A DNA stretch of 64,000 bases from Eleusine coracana subsp. coracana (GCA_032690845.1 CM064430.1:44303882-44367881), one strand, 5' to 3'; shown: positions 23,386 through 36,087, counted from the stretch's first letter. Translations and numbers: made by a program. The notes: generated by a model from the letters alone, not told the origin.

Positions 23386-24960
23386 AACCGTACGCCGCCA
23401 CCACCCAAGAGGCCAGGGACTGCATGGCATGGACCTCGTCAGCCTCCGCTGCGCCCGCGCCGCTGCACGCACTGGCATTATCCCCCGCCGGTGGCGCGGG
23501 CAGTGCAAACACCTCCTCGAGCTGTACTTCCGGGAGGTCGCACCCGACGATGTACATGGCGCCCTAGCTCGGGTCGCTCGCACGGACCTCTCCCTCCTTG
23601 ACTTCGATTTCGCCGAGTGCCACAGATTCTCATATGCAGAGATCGCCTCGCTCCTCCAGGCCGCTGCACGCTTGGCCCCGACAGAGTTAAGCTTAACTAT
23701 TTCTGGAGACAAAGGATCGCAGCATCGCGGTCGGGTTCCCCTGCTTCCACCGCGCAACGTCGATCAAGCTGCGCGTGTCTGGTCTCTGTCTTACGCCAGC
23801 GGCATTCCGTGAGCTCCCGCTGTCGCTCGAGAGGCTGTCCATTGCACGCTGCTGGTTCAACACTGATGAGCTGTATGATTTGATCTCACGGTCGCCGCGC
23901 CTGCTCGTGCTAGAGGTGTCATATTACTGTGGGGATTTCGCCAAGATCAGGGTCCATTCGGGCACCATTGAGGAGCTTCTCCTTGACGGGCTGATGAAGA
24001 GTATTGACATTGAGGCCCTAGAGCTAAAGAAGTTTACCCTCACTACCGGAAATCGGCATTTTGCCGTGTGCCGCAACCTGCGGCACATGGCAAAGCCCGT
24101 TTTACACACGGCAAAAGGTTTGCCGTGTGCAGCCCACGGCAAAGGCCAGACAGCAAACAAGGGTTTGCCGTGTGTCGAGGGTCGGGTACAACGGCAGGGC
24201 TCACGGCAAACATGATCGTTAACGGCATCGTCTATCTAATGTCCGGGGGGAGTTGCCCTGTGCCCCACATCTGGCACACGGCAACATTGAGGCTCCTTTG
24301 CCGTGTGCTAGCTGCGGCACACGGCAAAGAGAGTTCCTAGTTTGGCAGCTCATGGCCTCTTTGCCGTGTGCCTTCATACTGCCACACGGCAAAATGGTCT
24401 AATAGTTTCTGTTTTTTTTTGTTTTTTGACTATTCCAATATCAAAAAAAGGACATAAAAATAAATCACATTACATAGCATTATTATAATATATCACATCA
24501 CATTAATACAATATATCATATCACATTACCACAATATATCACGCACATCACCATAAAACCGGAAGAAATCCACATCATCATCATCTTCTTTACCGTGTGC
24601 TGCATGGTGGCACACGGCAAACATTAACGGTGGGACAGCGATATCGTCGGTTTAGCTAATGGTGGATTGTTTGCCGTGTGCCCCTTTGCCGTGTGTTGTT
24701 TTTTTGATACACAGCAAAGGGTCGTTTTGCCGTATGTCAGTTTTGCGTCATGTGTTGATCGATTGGCACACGGTAGAGGGCAGTTTTGCCGTGTGCCCGA
24801 TCTTTGGCTCATGGCAAAGAGTCCGGCAAAATGCCGGTTTCCGGTAGTGCCTGAAGCCATTAACGGGCAGTGCCTTTAGTGGAGAATCTCTATTGGCGTC
24901 GCACCTATACCTCGGACTATGTAAGGATTTGCGACATATGGTTCATGCAGAGTGTAATTT
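23386..24960 (+). pseudogene. F-box/LRR (FBD-like) gene relic, split by a CACTA element
   Basis: A fragment of a grass F-box/leucine-rich-repeat gene. In this family such proteins serve as substrate adaptors of SCF ubiquitin ligases. The F-box itself is not visible. The frame opening near 23428 gives the region after the F-box (LVSLRCARAAARTG, RRWRGQCKHLLELYFREVAP, ALARVARTDLSL). After a frameshift near 23720 the LRR-like part follows (FRELPLSLERLSIARCWFNT, DLISRSPRLLVLEVSYY, IEALELKKFTL). The frame is interrupted at 24041 by an 809-bp CACTA element and resumes at 24850 for about 100 bases (HLYLGLCKDLRHMVHAECNL). It resembles the relic at 44.1-44.8 kb, which keeps its F-box. Both are GC-rich against AT-rich surroundings, as usual for grass exons. 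It is not functional as it stands. Confidence 0.7.
24041..24849. mobile_element. Non-autonomous CACTA (En/Spm) element, 809 bp
   Basis: Starts CACTACCGGAAATCGGCATT and ends AATGCCGGTTTCCGGTAGTG, so the terminal inverted repeats begin with CACTA. The flanking 3-bp duplication is CCT (24038-24040 and 24850-24852). The subterminal regions carry many copies of TTTGCCGTGTGC and its complement, the arrangement to which CACTA transposases bind. The centre (about 24400-24600) is AT-rich and non-coding. It lies inside the F-box relic. Confidence 0.92.
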
Positions 24961-25787
24961 GGCGGATGAGAGAAGGTATGCGCACCCAAGGAAAAAAAAT
25001 GGGAAAGAAAAAAAATTGGAGGTCACCAAAAAACACGAAATTTCAGAAATTTTGATGAATAAATTGTATTGTTTTGAGAAATAATTGACATGCTTTCATA
25101 AGAAATTATCTTCAATATATAAGATATTACGGTTGCATACATAAATAAAGTAATTTGAATTGATTAAAGGTAGTCAACTATGAATTTTTGACCATCTTGA
25201 TATTTCAAATTTTATTTCGGTCCCCACCGAAGAATATAAAATTTCGGATATTTTAATGAAATTTCACCGAAATTGTTTTCCTAGTCGCAGCGCACCCTAT
25301 GTTTGTGCATAGATTGCATAGTGAGTCCCCACTCTCTCCACTCGTGCTATATTTCATTTTCACAGTCTACCTGCTATCAATCTTATGTCTTAATTAATGT
25401 GTGATCTTTGATTTTAACGTTATTGCAACAGACATGCGGATACATGAACAATTTGCTATCCTATTGCACAAAATATTTAGTCTAAGTTGGTAAAACGGCA
25501 TTATTCAAAATTCGTAAAGTTTGACCAAGGATAATACTAGAAAGCACTATATTTGTGGACGGAGGGAGAGAGTAATATATATAGATGCTAAATTTATTAA
25601 TGTTTGCATTGTTTGATTTTAAATACAGTGTATATAGTTTTTTTATACCAACAGTGTATATAGTTGTTGTTTATGAATAATGGGTCCAATTAAACCACAC
25701 CTAGAACCACAGTGCTAAAACTACCAGTCTGAGTTGATAGTTAATCAGAACCATGAAGACAAAAATATTGCATTTAGTTAGGCTGTC
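24961..25787. other. Intergenic with a Stowaway-like relic
   Basis: AT-rich DNA without genes. GGACGGAGGGAGAGAGTA at about 25558-25575 is the complement of the common Stowaway end (TACTCCCTCCGTCC type), so about 25490-25575 is probably the remaining half of such a MITE. I could not find the other terminus. Confidence 0.45.
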
Positions 25788-25797
25788 TTAGCATCTC

Positions 25798-28700
25798 CAG
25801 GGGCGGTGCCAGTAATTTTGTATAGGAGAGTCGGCCGGCCGACTAATACACATCATGGTATAAAAATGTGCAGTCATAACCAATATATAGGTGGTTGATA
25901 ATATATTTAAGTATTTTTACACAAGGTATTTTTATATGAATTATTTGTATCATAAATCTTATAATACAAAAGAAATTATTAGAAATAAATATTTACACAA
26001 TGTCTAACCTTTTTTATCTGAAATGTACTCTATGTTTCTTTATATCATAAAAATCATCAATAAGTACATCTGTGGTGAACTCAATTGCAATCTCCTTCTC
26101 AATATAGATTACTAGACAATCTCTTAAAAATTCATCTCCCATTTTATTTCGAAGCCTTGTCTTAACAAGTTTCAAATGCACGCCCAGTTGTTGCAGTTGA
26201 AACTGGTAAAGTTAGAACAAGACGAATCAACTTTTCAATAATGAAGATTAGTACTACACAAACTAAAAAAGAAGGAACAAATGGAAATAAACTATGTGAG
26301 GGAATTATATAACCTGTCAATCAAATAGTAGTCATCCGCCTTGCCAGTTTCAACTAGCCGATGACAAAGACCGAAAACAGTAGATAGATCCTAAAATCTA
26401 GGATTTTTTGTTACATAAAGCTTATAACGTTGTAACTGATGTCTCAACTTAATTCTTTCTTGTTCAGAAAAATCAGCAGAATAGTAAGCACACATCATCA
26501 ATTTTGAATGAGCTGAATGAATCCTTAGGGTCTAAAGAGGTGCACAAAATAAGTAGCTCTGTAGCTTGTTCATTGAATCTACAATTTAGTTCATATGCTT
26601 GCTGATCAACTGCAACTATAAATATGTCATACCTATAGTGATGTTCAACTGTCATTTCATTCTCTGCACGAGATCTAATATAATATGCATAAAAGGCATT
26701 CATATCTGGAACTTGAATTTCTTCTTTATTACAAAATGATGTCACCTCAGTAATAAGTTTACTCCAGCCATGGTCCCTCAAATTCTGAATCTACTTTTTG
26801 GTAGTGGCAATATCATCCATAGCATTGACAATGTCTTGAGAATTTTTTTGCAAGTTTTTGCAATGCATATCTGTGACCCATGAGTTCTTTTATAACATGA
26901 AGGATAAAAACAAAATCAAATGACATCATTTTTCAACATAGCACCAGATGCCTTTGCTCTTCCAGATGACGTAGTTCTTGGACCTCTAGCATTTGCAATA
27001 TCTTTTAACACTAGGTATATAGGCTTGTAAAGTTTTAATAGACTACAAACTGAATCATAATATGAGTTCCACCTAGTATCACTAGTACGCTGCAAGGTTC
27101 CAATTTGATTAGCACCACTTCTAGTTTCCAGCTCATCAAGCTCAATTAACTGCTCCATTTCAGCAACTTGATAGTCATGCAAATCATCATTTCTCTTAGT
27201 AGAAGCTCTGTTACTTCTTTAGATGCACCAAAAAGAGCTAACTATAACTTCACAGTATTTATAATAGTAGCTAGACCTTCAAAAAAAGTATGAACCTCTG
27301 TTACTTCTTTAGATGCACCAACAAGAGCTAATTATAACTGGTGGGTGAAACAATGAACATAATAAACATATGGACACTCTTGAACTTGGCTTGCAACCCG
27401 TTCCATTCACCATGCATATTACTAGCACTATCATATCCTTGTCCACAAATACTCTGAATATCCAATTTATGGTGTGTTAAAACAATGCTTAGTTTTTCTT
27501 TAAGAGTTGCGGAGCAAGTATCATGAACATGAATAAGATCAAGAAAACGCTCTCTAATGAAGCCATCATTATCAACAAAATGAATAACAAGTGTCATCTG
27601 CTCATTTTTTGACTCATCTCTTGATTCATCAACAATTATACAAAATTTAGCATTACCATTTTCATTACAAATAGCTCTCTGAACATTGCAAGCCAAAAGA
27701 TCTAGGATTTCCTTTTGAATTGTTGGTGATGTATATTTAGCATTCTTGGAGCATTATCTAGTACAATTGCCTTGACCTCCTCATTATATGAAGCTCGAAG
27801 CTTTACCATATCAAGAAGATTACCTTGATCCTTTGAATCCTCTGATTCATCATGTCCTCGAAAAGGGCAAGCCTGGAATGCTAGCCATCGAACTGTATCG
27901 ATTGATGCTCTAAGACGCAATCTATTCTTCATGATGTCTTCATATGTTGCCTTCTCGAGAGCATTATTAATATGATTTGGTTGATTCTTCAAATTATAAT
28001 AACACTAAATAGAATAGTTATGAGCCAAACTAGCACTGCCCATGTGAATCAAGAAAGCACAATGATCTTTATTCATTCACCTTTTTCCAATTACTAAAGC
28101 CAGACACCGTGAATGCATTTGATCCTTTCTTTCCTATCTGTTTCTTAGAGAAAAGAAAACAATAAAAATAGAATGCTACATCTTTTGTAGGTGAATATTC
28201 TAACCAAGGAAAAGCTTTAAACCAATGACGTTAAAACTTGCGTTGATGCTTCTTTGAACCGGAAGGAGGATATACATCCATGAGAAATTGGTATAGACCA
28301 TGTTTCATATATATCCTGACAACTTGATCTTGTTCATTAAGAGGATAGTCCTAAATTTGACAACATAATCCTGGATCCGTTCCACTTCCAAAACACTAGT
28401 ATCCTCTGAATTGACTCTCGAAACTTTATTTGGTGATGGCTTCCTTAGAATTTCTTCGTCCTCTTTGATTTGTATAGCAAGTCATTGAACAATTTCATCA
28501 TCTAACTTATCTCCTGATGGATCAGATATATTTTCTCTATTGTAAAATGATTTCAGCGTCTTCATCTTTCGTTTAGCCATAATTCCCTATAAAAGGGCAA
28601 TAGTACAATTTTTAATTGAGATCCACAGGCTACAATAATCAAATTAATTTAATAAATATAACAATTTATAAATTATAATAATCTCACCTTGCTTTGGAAG

Positions 28701-29164
28701 AGGTGGAACCGTGAGCAGTAGTACTCAATTTCCTGCCGCGTGTGGTCGTGGGTGGTCAATCGTTCGCGTAGCAACCTGTTGCTTGAGAGAGTGCGTCGCA
28801 GATTGTCTGTGTGAAGGCATTGGCGTTCAGATGGTTGTGCGGCCGGTGGCGGGCGATAGAGTCGTAGACTCGAGTAGCGGCGTGGAGGCGATGTATTCTA
28901 CGAAGAAATCACGATCAGCACGATCTAGTTGATTCTCGATCAGATTAGCAAATAGGAAGGCCATAGGGCCACACTTATGACACACACGTGGGCTCAGGTC
29001 TAAACAAAATTGATAAAAGAATTAGGCATTAATAAAGCCCATACTGAGTTATTCTGGTAATCAGTTTTGTTGGGTCTAAATCTGACATGCTATAGAAAAT
29101 TTGCACCGACGTTAGGGGGGAGGGGGGGGCATGGCCCCTGCTGGCCCCACTGCCTCCGCCACTG
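25798..29164 (-). mobile_element. hAT transposon, 3.37 kb, with decayed transposase
   Basis: Terminal inverted repeats CAGGGGCGGTGCCAG (25798-25812) and, read from the other end, CAGTGGCGGAGGCAG (29150-29164) match at 12 of 15 positions. They are flanked by a perfect 8-bp duplication AGCATCTC (25790-25797 and 29165-29172). The transposase runs leftwards inside. These three features together establish a hAT element. It was potentially autonomous when it inserted but is now broken. Confidence 0.92.
26016..28580 (-). pseudogene. hAT transposase (zinc-finger MYM / DUF4371 type), pseudogene
   Basis: The transposase of the surrounding element, which in this superfamily cuts and pastes DNA ends through a DDE-type catalytic core. 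The chosen start is the ATG at 28580 (MAKRKMKTLKSFY), typical of this group. The order is: a basic N-terminus; a zinc-finger-like region (28300-28000); KNRLRLRASIDTVRWLAFQA and PFRGHDES (about 27930-27840); the core FCIIVDESRDESKNEQMTLV with a catalytic Asp (about 27640-27580); ICGQGYDSASNMHGEWNGLQ with a second Asp (about 27450-27395); TSDTRWNSYYDSV (about 27090-27050); and the C-terminal dimerisation part (about 26215-26016) with PVSTATTGRAFE, then a frameshift and LRNKMGDEFLRD. Many stops and shifts are present. A 41-bp segment is duplicated at about 27207 and 27298. Confidence 0.85.
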
Positions 29165-29520
29165 AGCATCTCCTAAAGATTCTTATAAAATTGTCCCAAA
29201 AAACATGTTTTTAGGAGTAATCAAACTACTATGAGGGAAAAGTTTTCTCTCCTCCTCCAACAATCTCTCATAAAAATGGATCAACAACACTTTTGACTGA
29301 GTCATATCAACATTTGGGGCCACAAGTACATTAATTTAATTGAAAAGAGAAGGAATGGGGTCCCCAATTCTTTCCTTGTTTGTAGCTACAAATGAGAAGA
29401 ATTTAGGAGCAACCAAAATATTGGGGGAGGTTTTGGGATCCTGTTGGAGATGTTTTTTTAGCCTAAACCTTATTATTTTAGTTTAGGGGAAGTTTTTGTG
29501 TGTCTTTTGGAAATGCTCGT

Positions 29521-31686
29521 AGGTTGTAAAATTTAGACCATATGATTGAGTGGGTTTACACGGCATGGACATGGTATATCAAATAATATAATTGAATGCA
29601 TATCAGAAATATGGGAACATTAATTACACTCTTGATATGTTTTATTTTTGTTGTTTTGAAAAGTGACACATAAGAAACAATACATTTATTTGACGGATGT
29701 ACATTGCATTGTTTGTCGATTTCATTTTATATCAATAATACATGCAAAGGTGCAAGTTGCATTTAAAACAATGTTCACATGGTTTAATCTACTAGATGGA
29801 AATTCTTTTACGTCTCTCCTCATTTGTTCCTTGCTATGGTATCCTATTTACTGAAAGCAAAACTAGCATCGGGAGTAGCCTAAGGGCCTGCTTTGGAAGC
29901 AATATAAACGACCGATAGTTTTATACTATGGCTCAACTGGTGGTTTAATGGTATTTTTTTGTGAAATTGGTCAACTGTTTGCAAAGACCTCTGATGGTAG
30001 ATTAATTTTATGCCACCTTTTTTGTCCTTACTATGACTTAACTCAATTCATTGGCTCCCCCCTTCTTTCTTTGGCAAATTCAGATCCTTCCCGAATTAGC
30101 TGTATCAATACGTTTTGATCACCTCCCCTCTCACCCCAAACTTCCAATGCATATGAGGCAAATCCAATCTTTATTTATTTAAAAATTATCAATAAGAAAG
30201 CCTTACACGCTCACTACTGCAATTCACCAGTTTCTCTACCGTTCTGAACAATCCTTATGATTTTTTCTATTTGAAGGCAAAAGCTTATTTCCCTAGAACA
30301 AGAACTAGAAGTTTTAGGGGAACCAGAGAATTCTAGTAGTGACTGATGGCAGAATGATACATTTCCTTGGAGCACGGTTTGCCTATATTTGATATAACCT
30401 TGTTGACATTGCATAAACAAAGTTCTTCAGAACTGAAAAAGTCTCGTGACATCTAGTTCCAGAATTGAAATAATGATTCAGTAGGTTTTGAGTGTCTTGA
30501 ATAATGTTGGGGACTGATCAAACACTGCAAAAGTCCACTTTTAACTCCACCATAAAAGCTGTGATATGGATTTCACATATTTCACTGTTTCTCAGTGTCT
30601 CTCAGATAAATTTCCCTTTTGCCAATTGTGTGTTTCTTGTGCTTACTGTATACAGCAAATCTTTCATTCTCTATTATATGCTCTGATGAAACTTTGCCAA
30701 ATTATGTCACTGTGACTATGTGTAGTAGTCTTCTACTTCCTTTCACATAACAGGAAAATCCTTCAGTAAAATGTTGTATTTATTGGAGCTCCACTGAGAA
30801 GGTGGTGGACTCTCCATGACTTGTGTATGTTTATAGTTTTTTTTTCCTGGATAAAGGAAGTTTTATGTATCAGTATATGAAATAAGTTTCAATCTCTGCG
30901 GCAACGGTTTTGCATTGTCTAGTTGAAACTCAAAATCGTGCTGTTGACATTTACCTAGACTTTGTATTTTTAGAATGTTGCAGAGTTCCGATGTTGTGTT
31001 GCAGTCCTGACTGTTGAATTATTTATTGTTGTTTGTCTCGTCTAGCAAAACCTGGTTAATATCCAAGTCATCAACTTGTAGCTGAATATGCACAGCCGTG
31101 GTCATTTTTCTTCTGTTCAACAATGAAGACAGTTCTGTGTGCACGTATATTCTTTGCACATTATGGAGGTGCGTGGTACGTGATTTTGTCACTGCAAGAC
31201 TGTAAATATTGATGAACTTGCCTCTGGATGAAATTTGTTCATATTCTTTATTTTCATACTATTATAAGCCTGTTTCAGCTGGATATGCTTGATGAAATGT
31301 GGATCATCTCAGGTACTAATTTGTGCTTCTAACATAGTACATGCTATGGCTGATTGCGTGTGATGAGTGATGACTTCCTGATTTACCATGTGATTTAATC
31401 GACGTCAACGCGTAGTAACCAGCATCCATCTTGCTGTCTTTCTTTTTTCCTTTTCTTTTAGTACGATGGGTGTAATATTCATTTTAGATTAATCAGTTGA
31501 CTCTAGTACTAGATAGTGATGTAATTACCGTAATTCCTAGTACCATTTTGATTCATTACCTAGTGGCCCATTAGTATATCACAAGTTGAATGCACTAGGA
31601 TCGTGTGGATATTTCCGAGAATTAACGTACTCGGTTGTTCTGTTCCATGGATTTGTTCAGCTGAGAAAATATTTCGTAGAGCAGAG
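29521..31686. other. Intergenic, nothing recognised
   Basis: About 2.2 kb of AT-rich sequence without a supported gene. TAAGGGCCTGCTTTGG at 29879 looks like one end of a Tourist/PIF MITE, but no matching end is visible. Short open frames (for example about 29663-29854 and 30504-30686) lack motifs. Confidence 0.55.
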
Positions 31687-31691
31687 CCTCC
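31687..31691. repeat. Target-site duplication CCTCC, left of the Tat element
   Basis: CCTCC directly precedes the LTR at 31692, and CCTCC directly follows the other LTR at 43990-43994. A 5-bp direct repeat is the expected size for Ty3-gypsy integration. Confidence 0.75.
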
Positions 31692-32237
31692 TGTTGTGGT
31701 TACAAGTCCAGAACAAACAATGATGGGTTAGCCGAGAGCTGGACTGGCCGAAGGTCCCTCGGACAAGCTACGATAGGAAAGAACAAAGCCAAGCTATAAC
31801 GCTAATACCGAAGGGCTCATACTGGTGCCCTTTGGCTAACGAACTCTGTATTATCTGGTCAGTATCGTACAGGAAGGTTCTGGTGGTAGAGGCACATCCT
31901 CTCTCGCTCAGAGGTGCAGGTGAGCATTTATAGATCTACGCTCACCTACCCCCCGGGCATGTTTACAGATTTGCCACAGACCTTATATTACACATCTTAC
32001 TACTTGACCTAAGGGTATTCTAGTAGTTCAATCTTCATCTAGTACACGTCCCCCGGCTGTCATCCTCTAGCATTTGCGCCCGGGGCCCGCCATGTCATAC
32101 GGCCTTCGGCCGTACCAACGTTCAGGCGCCTGCTGGGTCGAAGGCCTTCTGGGCCGCCAGTCCAGCTGGACCTTACTTCCTGTTGTTGGGCTGTCTTCTG
32201 GGCTTGGGGAGACTAAGGGATGGGCATTTCCCCAATA
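31692..32237 (-). repeat. 3' LTR of the Tat element (546 bp)
   Basis: Begins on the plus strand TGTTGTGGTTACAAG and ends CCCCAATA, so on the element strand it runs TATTGGGG to CCACAACA, with the usual TG start mutated to TA. It contains the TATA region (ATTTATAGATC on the plus strand at about 31926). It is highly similar along its length to 43443-43989. Confidence 0.9.
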
Positions 32238-32249
32238 GTAGCCCCTCAT
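32238..32249 (-). other. Polypurine tract of the Tat element
   Basis: On the minus strand this reads TGAGGGGCTAC immediately before the 3' LTR. A G-rich tract followed by CTAC is the usual primer site for second-strand synthesis in this group. Its place directly inside the LTR edge supports the minus-strand orientation. Confidence 0.65.
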
Positions 32250-32705
32250 GGTTGAGATCTGCCTTCGGCAGGACCGAAACCGTGATCATGCGAAATGACC
32301 ACCCCTAGTCTCCCCCTCCTCTTTTTGGACCTGTCCGGAGGCCATCCTTTCCTTCGGTTACCTGCAGTTGGCACACGCAATCGTATTCGGAAAAGTTAGT
32401 GAGTTGTCAAAAGCGAAGCATGCTACCGGTGGCAACATGTTATTTTGTCCCGAACTCGAACTGCCTTCGGGCTTCCGGCTCTTAGCCTCCGGACCGTGTA
32501 ACATTCCTGAAGATGCAACAAACGTGTTATCATAAATCCAGTCCACATGTCATTTTTGCTTATAAATACGCCCAACGCGGTTACTCAATGCAGTTCCCGG
32601 GTGAGCGCGCTGTCATAAATTCGGCCCCTGCACCACGCGTCGGCCATCGGATTGGTGAGTGCACGATCTGACACGGGCATTCATCGCGCACCGCGCGCCC
32701 CGCTG

Positions 32706-32714
32706 GCTATATAA
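32706..32714 (+). promoter_or_regulatory. TATA box of the antisense gene
   Basis: GGCTATATAAGCCAG occurs about 180 bases before the ATG at 32891, with a CT-rich leader between. It points away from the gag-pol direction, so the antisense gene has its own core promoter independent of the LTR. The match to plant TATA consensus is strong; activity is inferred. Confidence 0.65.
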
Positions 32715-34495
32715 GCCAGTCCCTCACCCCCTCTCTTCTCACTTTCACTCTGATTTCTCGACCGCTCCGTGAAAACCGTGTGCTCTTGTGAGCACCCCTT
32801 CGCTGTGTCATACTTATTATAAGCGTGCTCACACTGGAGGCTGCTCATTCTTCTTTCTTCAGACCAGCCAACTACAGCCTTCGGCGAGCGATGGGCCCTC
32901 GGAAAGCTAAGCCCCCGGTCGGATCTGAGCCGAAGCGGGTTAACGACAAGAAGGCCGAGAATCCTTACTTGGGGCCAAGTGCAGTCACCGAAGCGCTACT
33001 GGATACATGGGCTGCCAAACCAAAACGATGGTTCAAGAGGTCCCATGCATCAGCGCCGAAGGACGGCGAAACCGTACCCCAGCCTCGCCCTGGCACAATA
33101 GTGGTCTTTGAGCGATTCTTCGAGGCTGGGCTCCGGTTCCCCTGCTCCCAGTTTGTAGGCGACGTTCTGGCCTTCTACGGGCTCGAAATACAGCAGGTGT
33201 TGCCGAACACCATTGCCCGGCTAGCCTGCTTCGAATGGGCTTTTCGAATGGAGGGCTCCAAGCCGCACGCCGGTGCCTTCGCTGCAACACACCTGGCATC
33301 TCAATGAGAGCACCCTTGCTGTCTAACTACCTAACCATCACCCTTCGGCCGCGTCGTGAACGCGACGTGCCCACGAAGGGGTCAAGACAGCACTGGGGGA
33401 AGCAGATCACTGCCGGCTGGTTCTACTACGACGTGGACCCTGACAGCAATCTTCGCAGTGGGAATGCTGAGATCATATACACGCCGAAGCCCGAGGTCTC
33501 GGAGGATAGCCTTCTCACCAGTCGTGTCCAGCTATTATCCCGAATGGCCAAGCGGTTAAGCATGCAGGATTTGGTGGAAGAGTTCTACGCCGCCGGCATC
33601 GACCCCTTTCGGGCCGACTGGCACGTGCAATTCATCACCCAGGACCCCGTAAGTGGGGCTTTGCAGTTTGACTGAGAGCGGCTCCCGAAGATCAACTTCG
33701 CCGAGATAGAGCAGCGAGCCATCCACTATCTCGGCCCTCTGATCCAGAAGGAATGGGAGCTGCTTGGGGAGATGGGATGCCGTGGGCGAACCAACCGCAT
33801 TGTGCAGCTATACAATGCGGAAGCCGTTCTGTCCCCCCCCCCCCCCCCCCCTCGAGAGCCACACCAGGCCGAAGCTCGGTAGACCGGAGGCAAGGCGGCT
33901 AAAGGCCCCGACGATGAGGAGGAGGAAGAAGAGACAGAGGAGGAAGGAGAGGAGGAAGCCACCCCTACTGCGCCGCAAAGGCAAGTAAAGGTGGTTTTCA
34001 AGCGCCCTGCAACCCAGAAGGGTGACGCCGAGGGCGCGGCCTCCGCTCCGCGGTGCGCAAAGCAAGTGGCGCAGCGCCCCAGGGGTATGAGGGGCAGCCT
34101 TCGGTTTGACGAGGATACCTCCGGCTGAGGGAAGCAGAAGAAGAAGCGTTCTGAGGCCGCCGAAGGCGTATCCTCGCCCGCACCGCAGCCATCCAAGCGT
34201 CGATGCCTCCGCAAAAAATACGGGGGGACCGTCATGAGACAGGCGACCCCGAGCGAAGTGGTGGCCGATGAGGACGTGGTGGCCACCCCTCCTAACCAAA
34301 CACCACCGGTGTTGCCACACCCGAGAACGACGGACTCCGACAATCTGCTGAACGTGTTGGTAGACGTCATTTCTGATAGATCCGGGGAGTGGCCAGAGGG
34401 GGGTTCCGAAGGCTTTGCGTCACCTCTGCCTCGGTCTCCCAGCATTCTGATGCCGTCTCTGGATTTCGGCACCGACAGCCCTTCGGCCTGCACAG

Positions 34496-34579
34496 GTATC
34501 CAAGGCTGTCAAATTATTCGTGGTCCTTTTATGCACTGTGATCTAATGTTCTAACAACCCACTTTGTTATCTTCGCCAG
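34496..34579 (+). other. Intron 1 of the antisense gene
   Basis: 84 bp, opening AG|GTATCC and closing TTCGCCAG, T-rich before the 3' site. The upstream codon is split after its first base and is completed by the next exon without a frame change. Confidence 0.65.
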
Positions 34580-35046
34580 AACAACAAGAGGGTGGCGCCA
34601 AGGACGTCATCGGATCACGCTAGACCGAAGAAGAGATGGTCAGCGCCCGCTCTAGCTCTGAACCCGGTGGCGAGAGCTCTGGACCGGCTAGTTCGAGCAG
34701 CAGCTCGACCGAAGGTAGCAAGGCCTTTGGGGAGGAAGACGAGGTGGAAGGGGAGGAGCATCACGTTGAAGACATCCGCAACGGTGAGGAGGAAGAAGAG
34801 GAGCTAGCCTTGATACACACCCGAAGAGCCGGACGCGGCAAAGGTTTCATGGGCGTCCTTCCTTCGGGTGTGCAGCCGAGTGACGTCGGAACATCTCTTC
34901 AGGCAAGCGACTTCAACGGTCGTCTCGAAGCCGCCACAGCACCGGGGTACGCGTCGTAGATGCTAGACCTATGCGACAGCGGAAAGGTGCTCGAGGATGT
35001 TGACACGACGACTGCTATCAGCTACTTGTCTCGCTTAACCGCACAG

Positions 35047-35124
35047 GTATGCGACATTCTAAGGCTTAACGTGTTCGGTCAAAAATACTGTTATCGTCTT
35101 GTAACTCTTTGTGTATTGGCGCAG
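35047..35124 (+). other. Intron 2 of the antisense gene
   Basis: 78 bp, opening CACAG|GTATGC and closing TTGGCGCAG. It falls between codons, so the frame of the coiled-coil exon follows directly. Confidence 0.7.
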
Positions 35125-36087
35125 ACCGCGTTGTTGTCCCGTCACCTCGAGACTAAACTATCCCTGGAGGCCACCCTTGCGGAGCTGAAGAAACAACTGG
35201 CCGAGAGCCAAAGACAAGCCCAGTCAGCTGCCAGCGACCTAAAGAAAGCCCAAGACACGCTCCTAGAGGCTGAAAGGAAAGTGTAGCAGGTCACTGAGGA
35301 GGCAAAGAAGAGTGCCGAGGACCTAGGGAAGCGGCTGGAGGTTCTACAGAAAGACAACCAGGCACTAGGAGCTGAGAATGTGGACCTGCATAATGACAAC
35401 CAGAAGCTATCCAGAGCTCTAGAACATGCCTCCGTGTATATCAAAGAATCTGAGCGAATGAGCCGAGGCCTGTTCGGCTTAATCTCATAGCTGCGCCTCT
35501 TCTTTGCTGGAATGGGACTCGCCTCCTGAGAGCTAGGGCATGCCGAGGGGGAGGGTATGAAAAGCATCACCTGGCTGAGCAAGGGCCTTGAACATGCGAG
35601 AGATGGTCTTCGGTCATACAGCACCTTCTGCGTCCGGATAGGCTGGACAGCGGCTTACTCTACAATGGAATCACTGGCCGTGCCTCGACGCTCGGAGATT
35701 CATGAGGCTGCACGCCAGCTGCTATCCTAGTGCTGGGGTGACCGTGCCGTGTATAGCCAACTACAAGAACCGCTAAGACCCCTTGGTAACATCTTGGGGC
35801 GGGAGTTCTGGCAGCCCCTCGACAACGACCTTACCGAAGCCCTTGCTCACGAGGCAGCTGCTCACCTGGCTGCATCTGCCCCCACCGGTAACACCCCAGT
35901 TTCTGGTGGACGAAGGGAAACCGGCCCGCCGACTGGTGGTGTGGACGGCACCACCAACACAGCCCCTGGCACTTCAGGCCATGGCGCTAGTTCGCCCGCT
36001 GCTGCCGCCACCTCTGCTGTTTCGGGCTCTGGCACCGGAGAGCCCCACGACCCCGAGGCACCTTCCACAGCTGCTCCGGAGACCCAG

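Larger units (their letters stand above)
25788..29520. mobile_element. Small TIR element (GAGCATCTCC type) hosting a hAT transposon
   Basis: TTAGCATCTCC at 25788 and GGAAATGCTC near 29508-29517 (or GGAGATGTTT near 29446-29455) are inverted-repeat ends of the kind also seen at 44789 and 53278. Without the 3.4-kb hAT insertion this would be a non-coding MITE-sized element of about 370 bp. The right limit is uncertain and I see no clear target duplication. Confidence 0.4.

Noticed and set aside
29879..29960. Tourist/PIF MITE starting TAAGGGCCTGCTTTGG
   Set aside because: Only one end is recognisable; no inverted partner or matching TAA duplication was found nearby.
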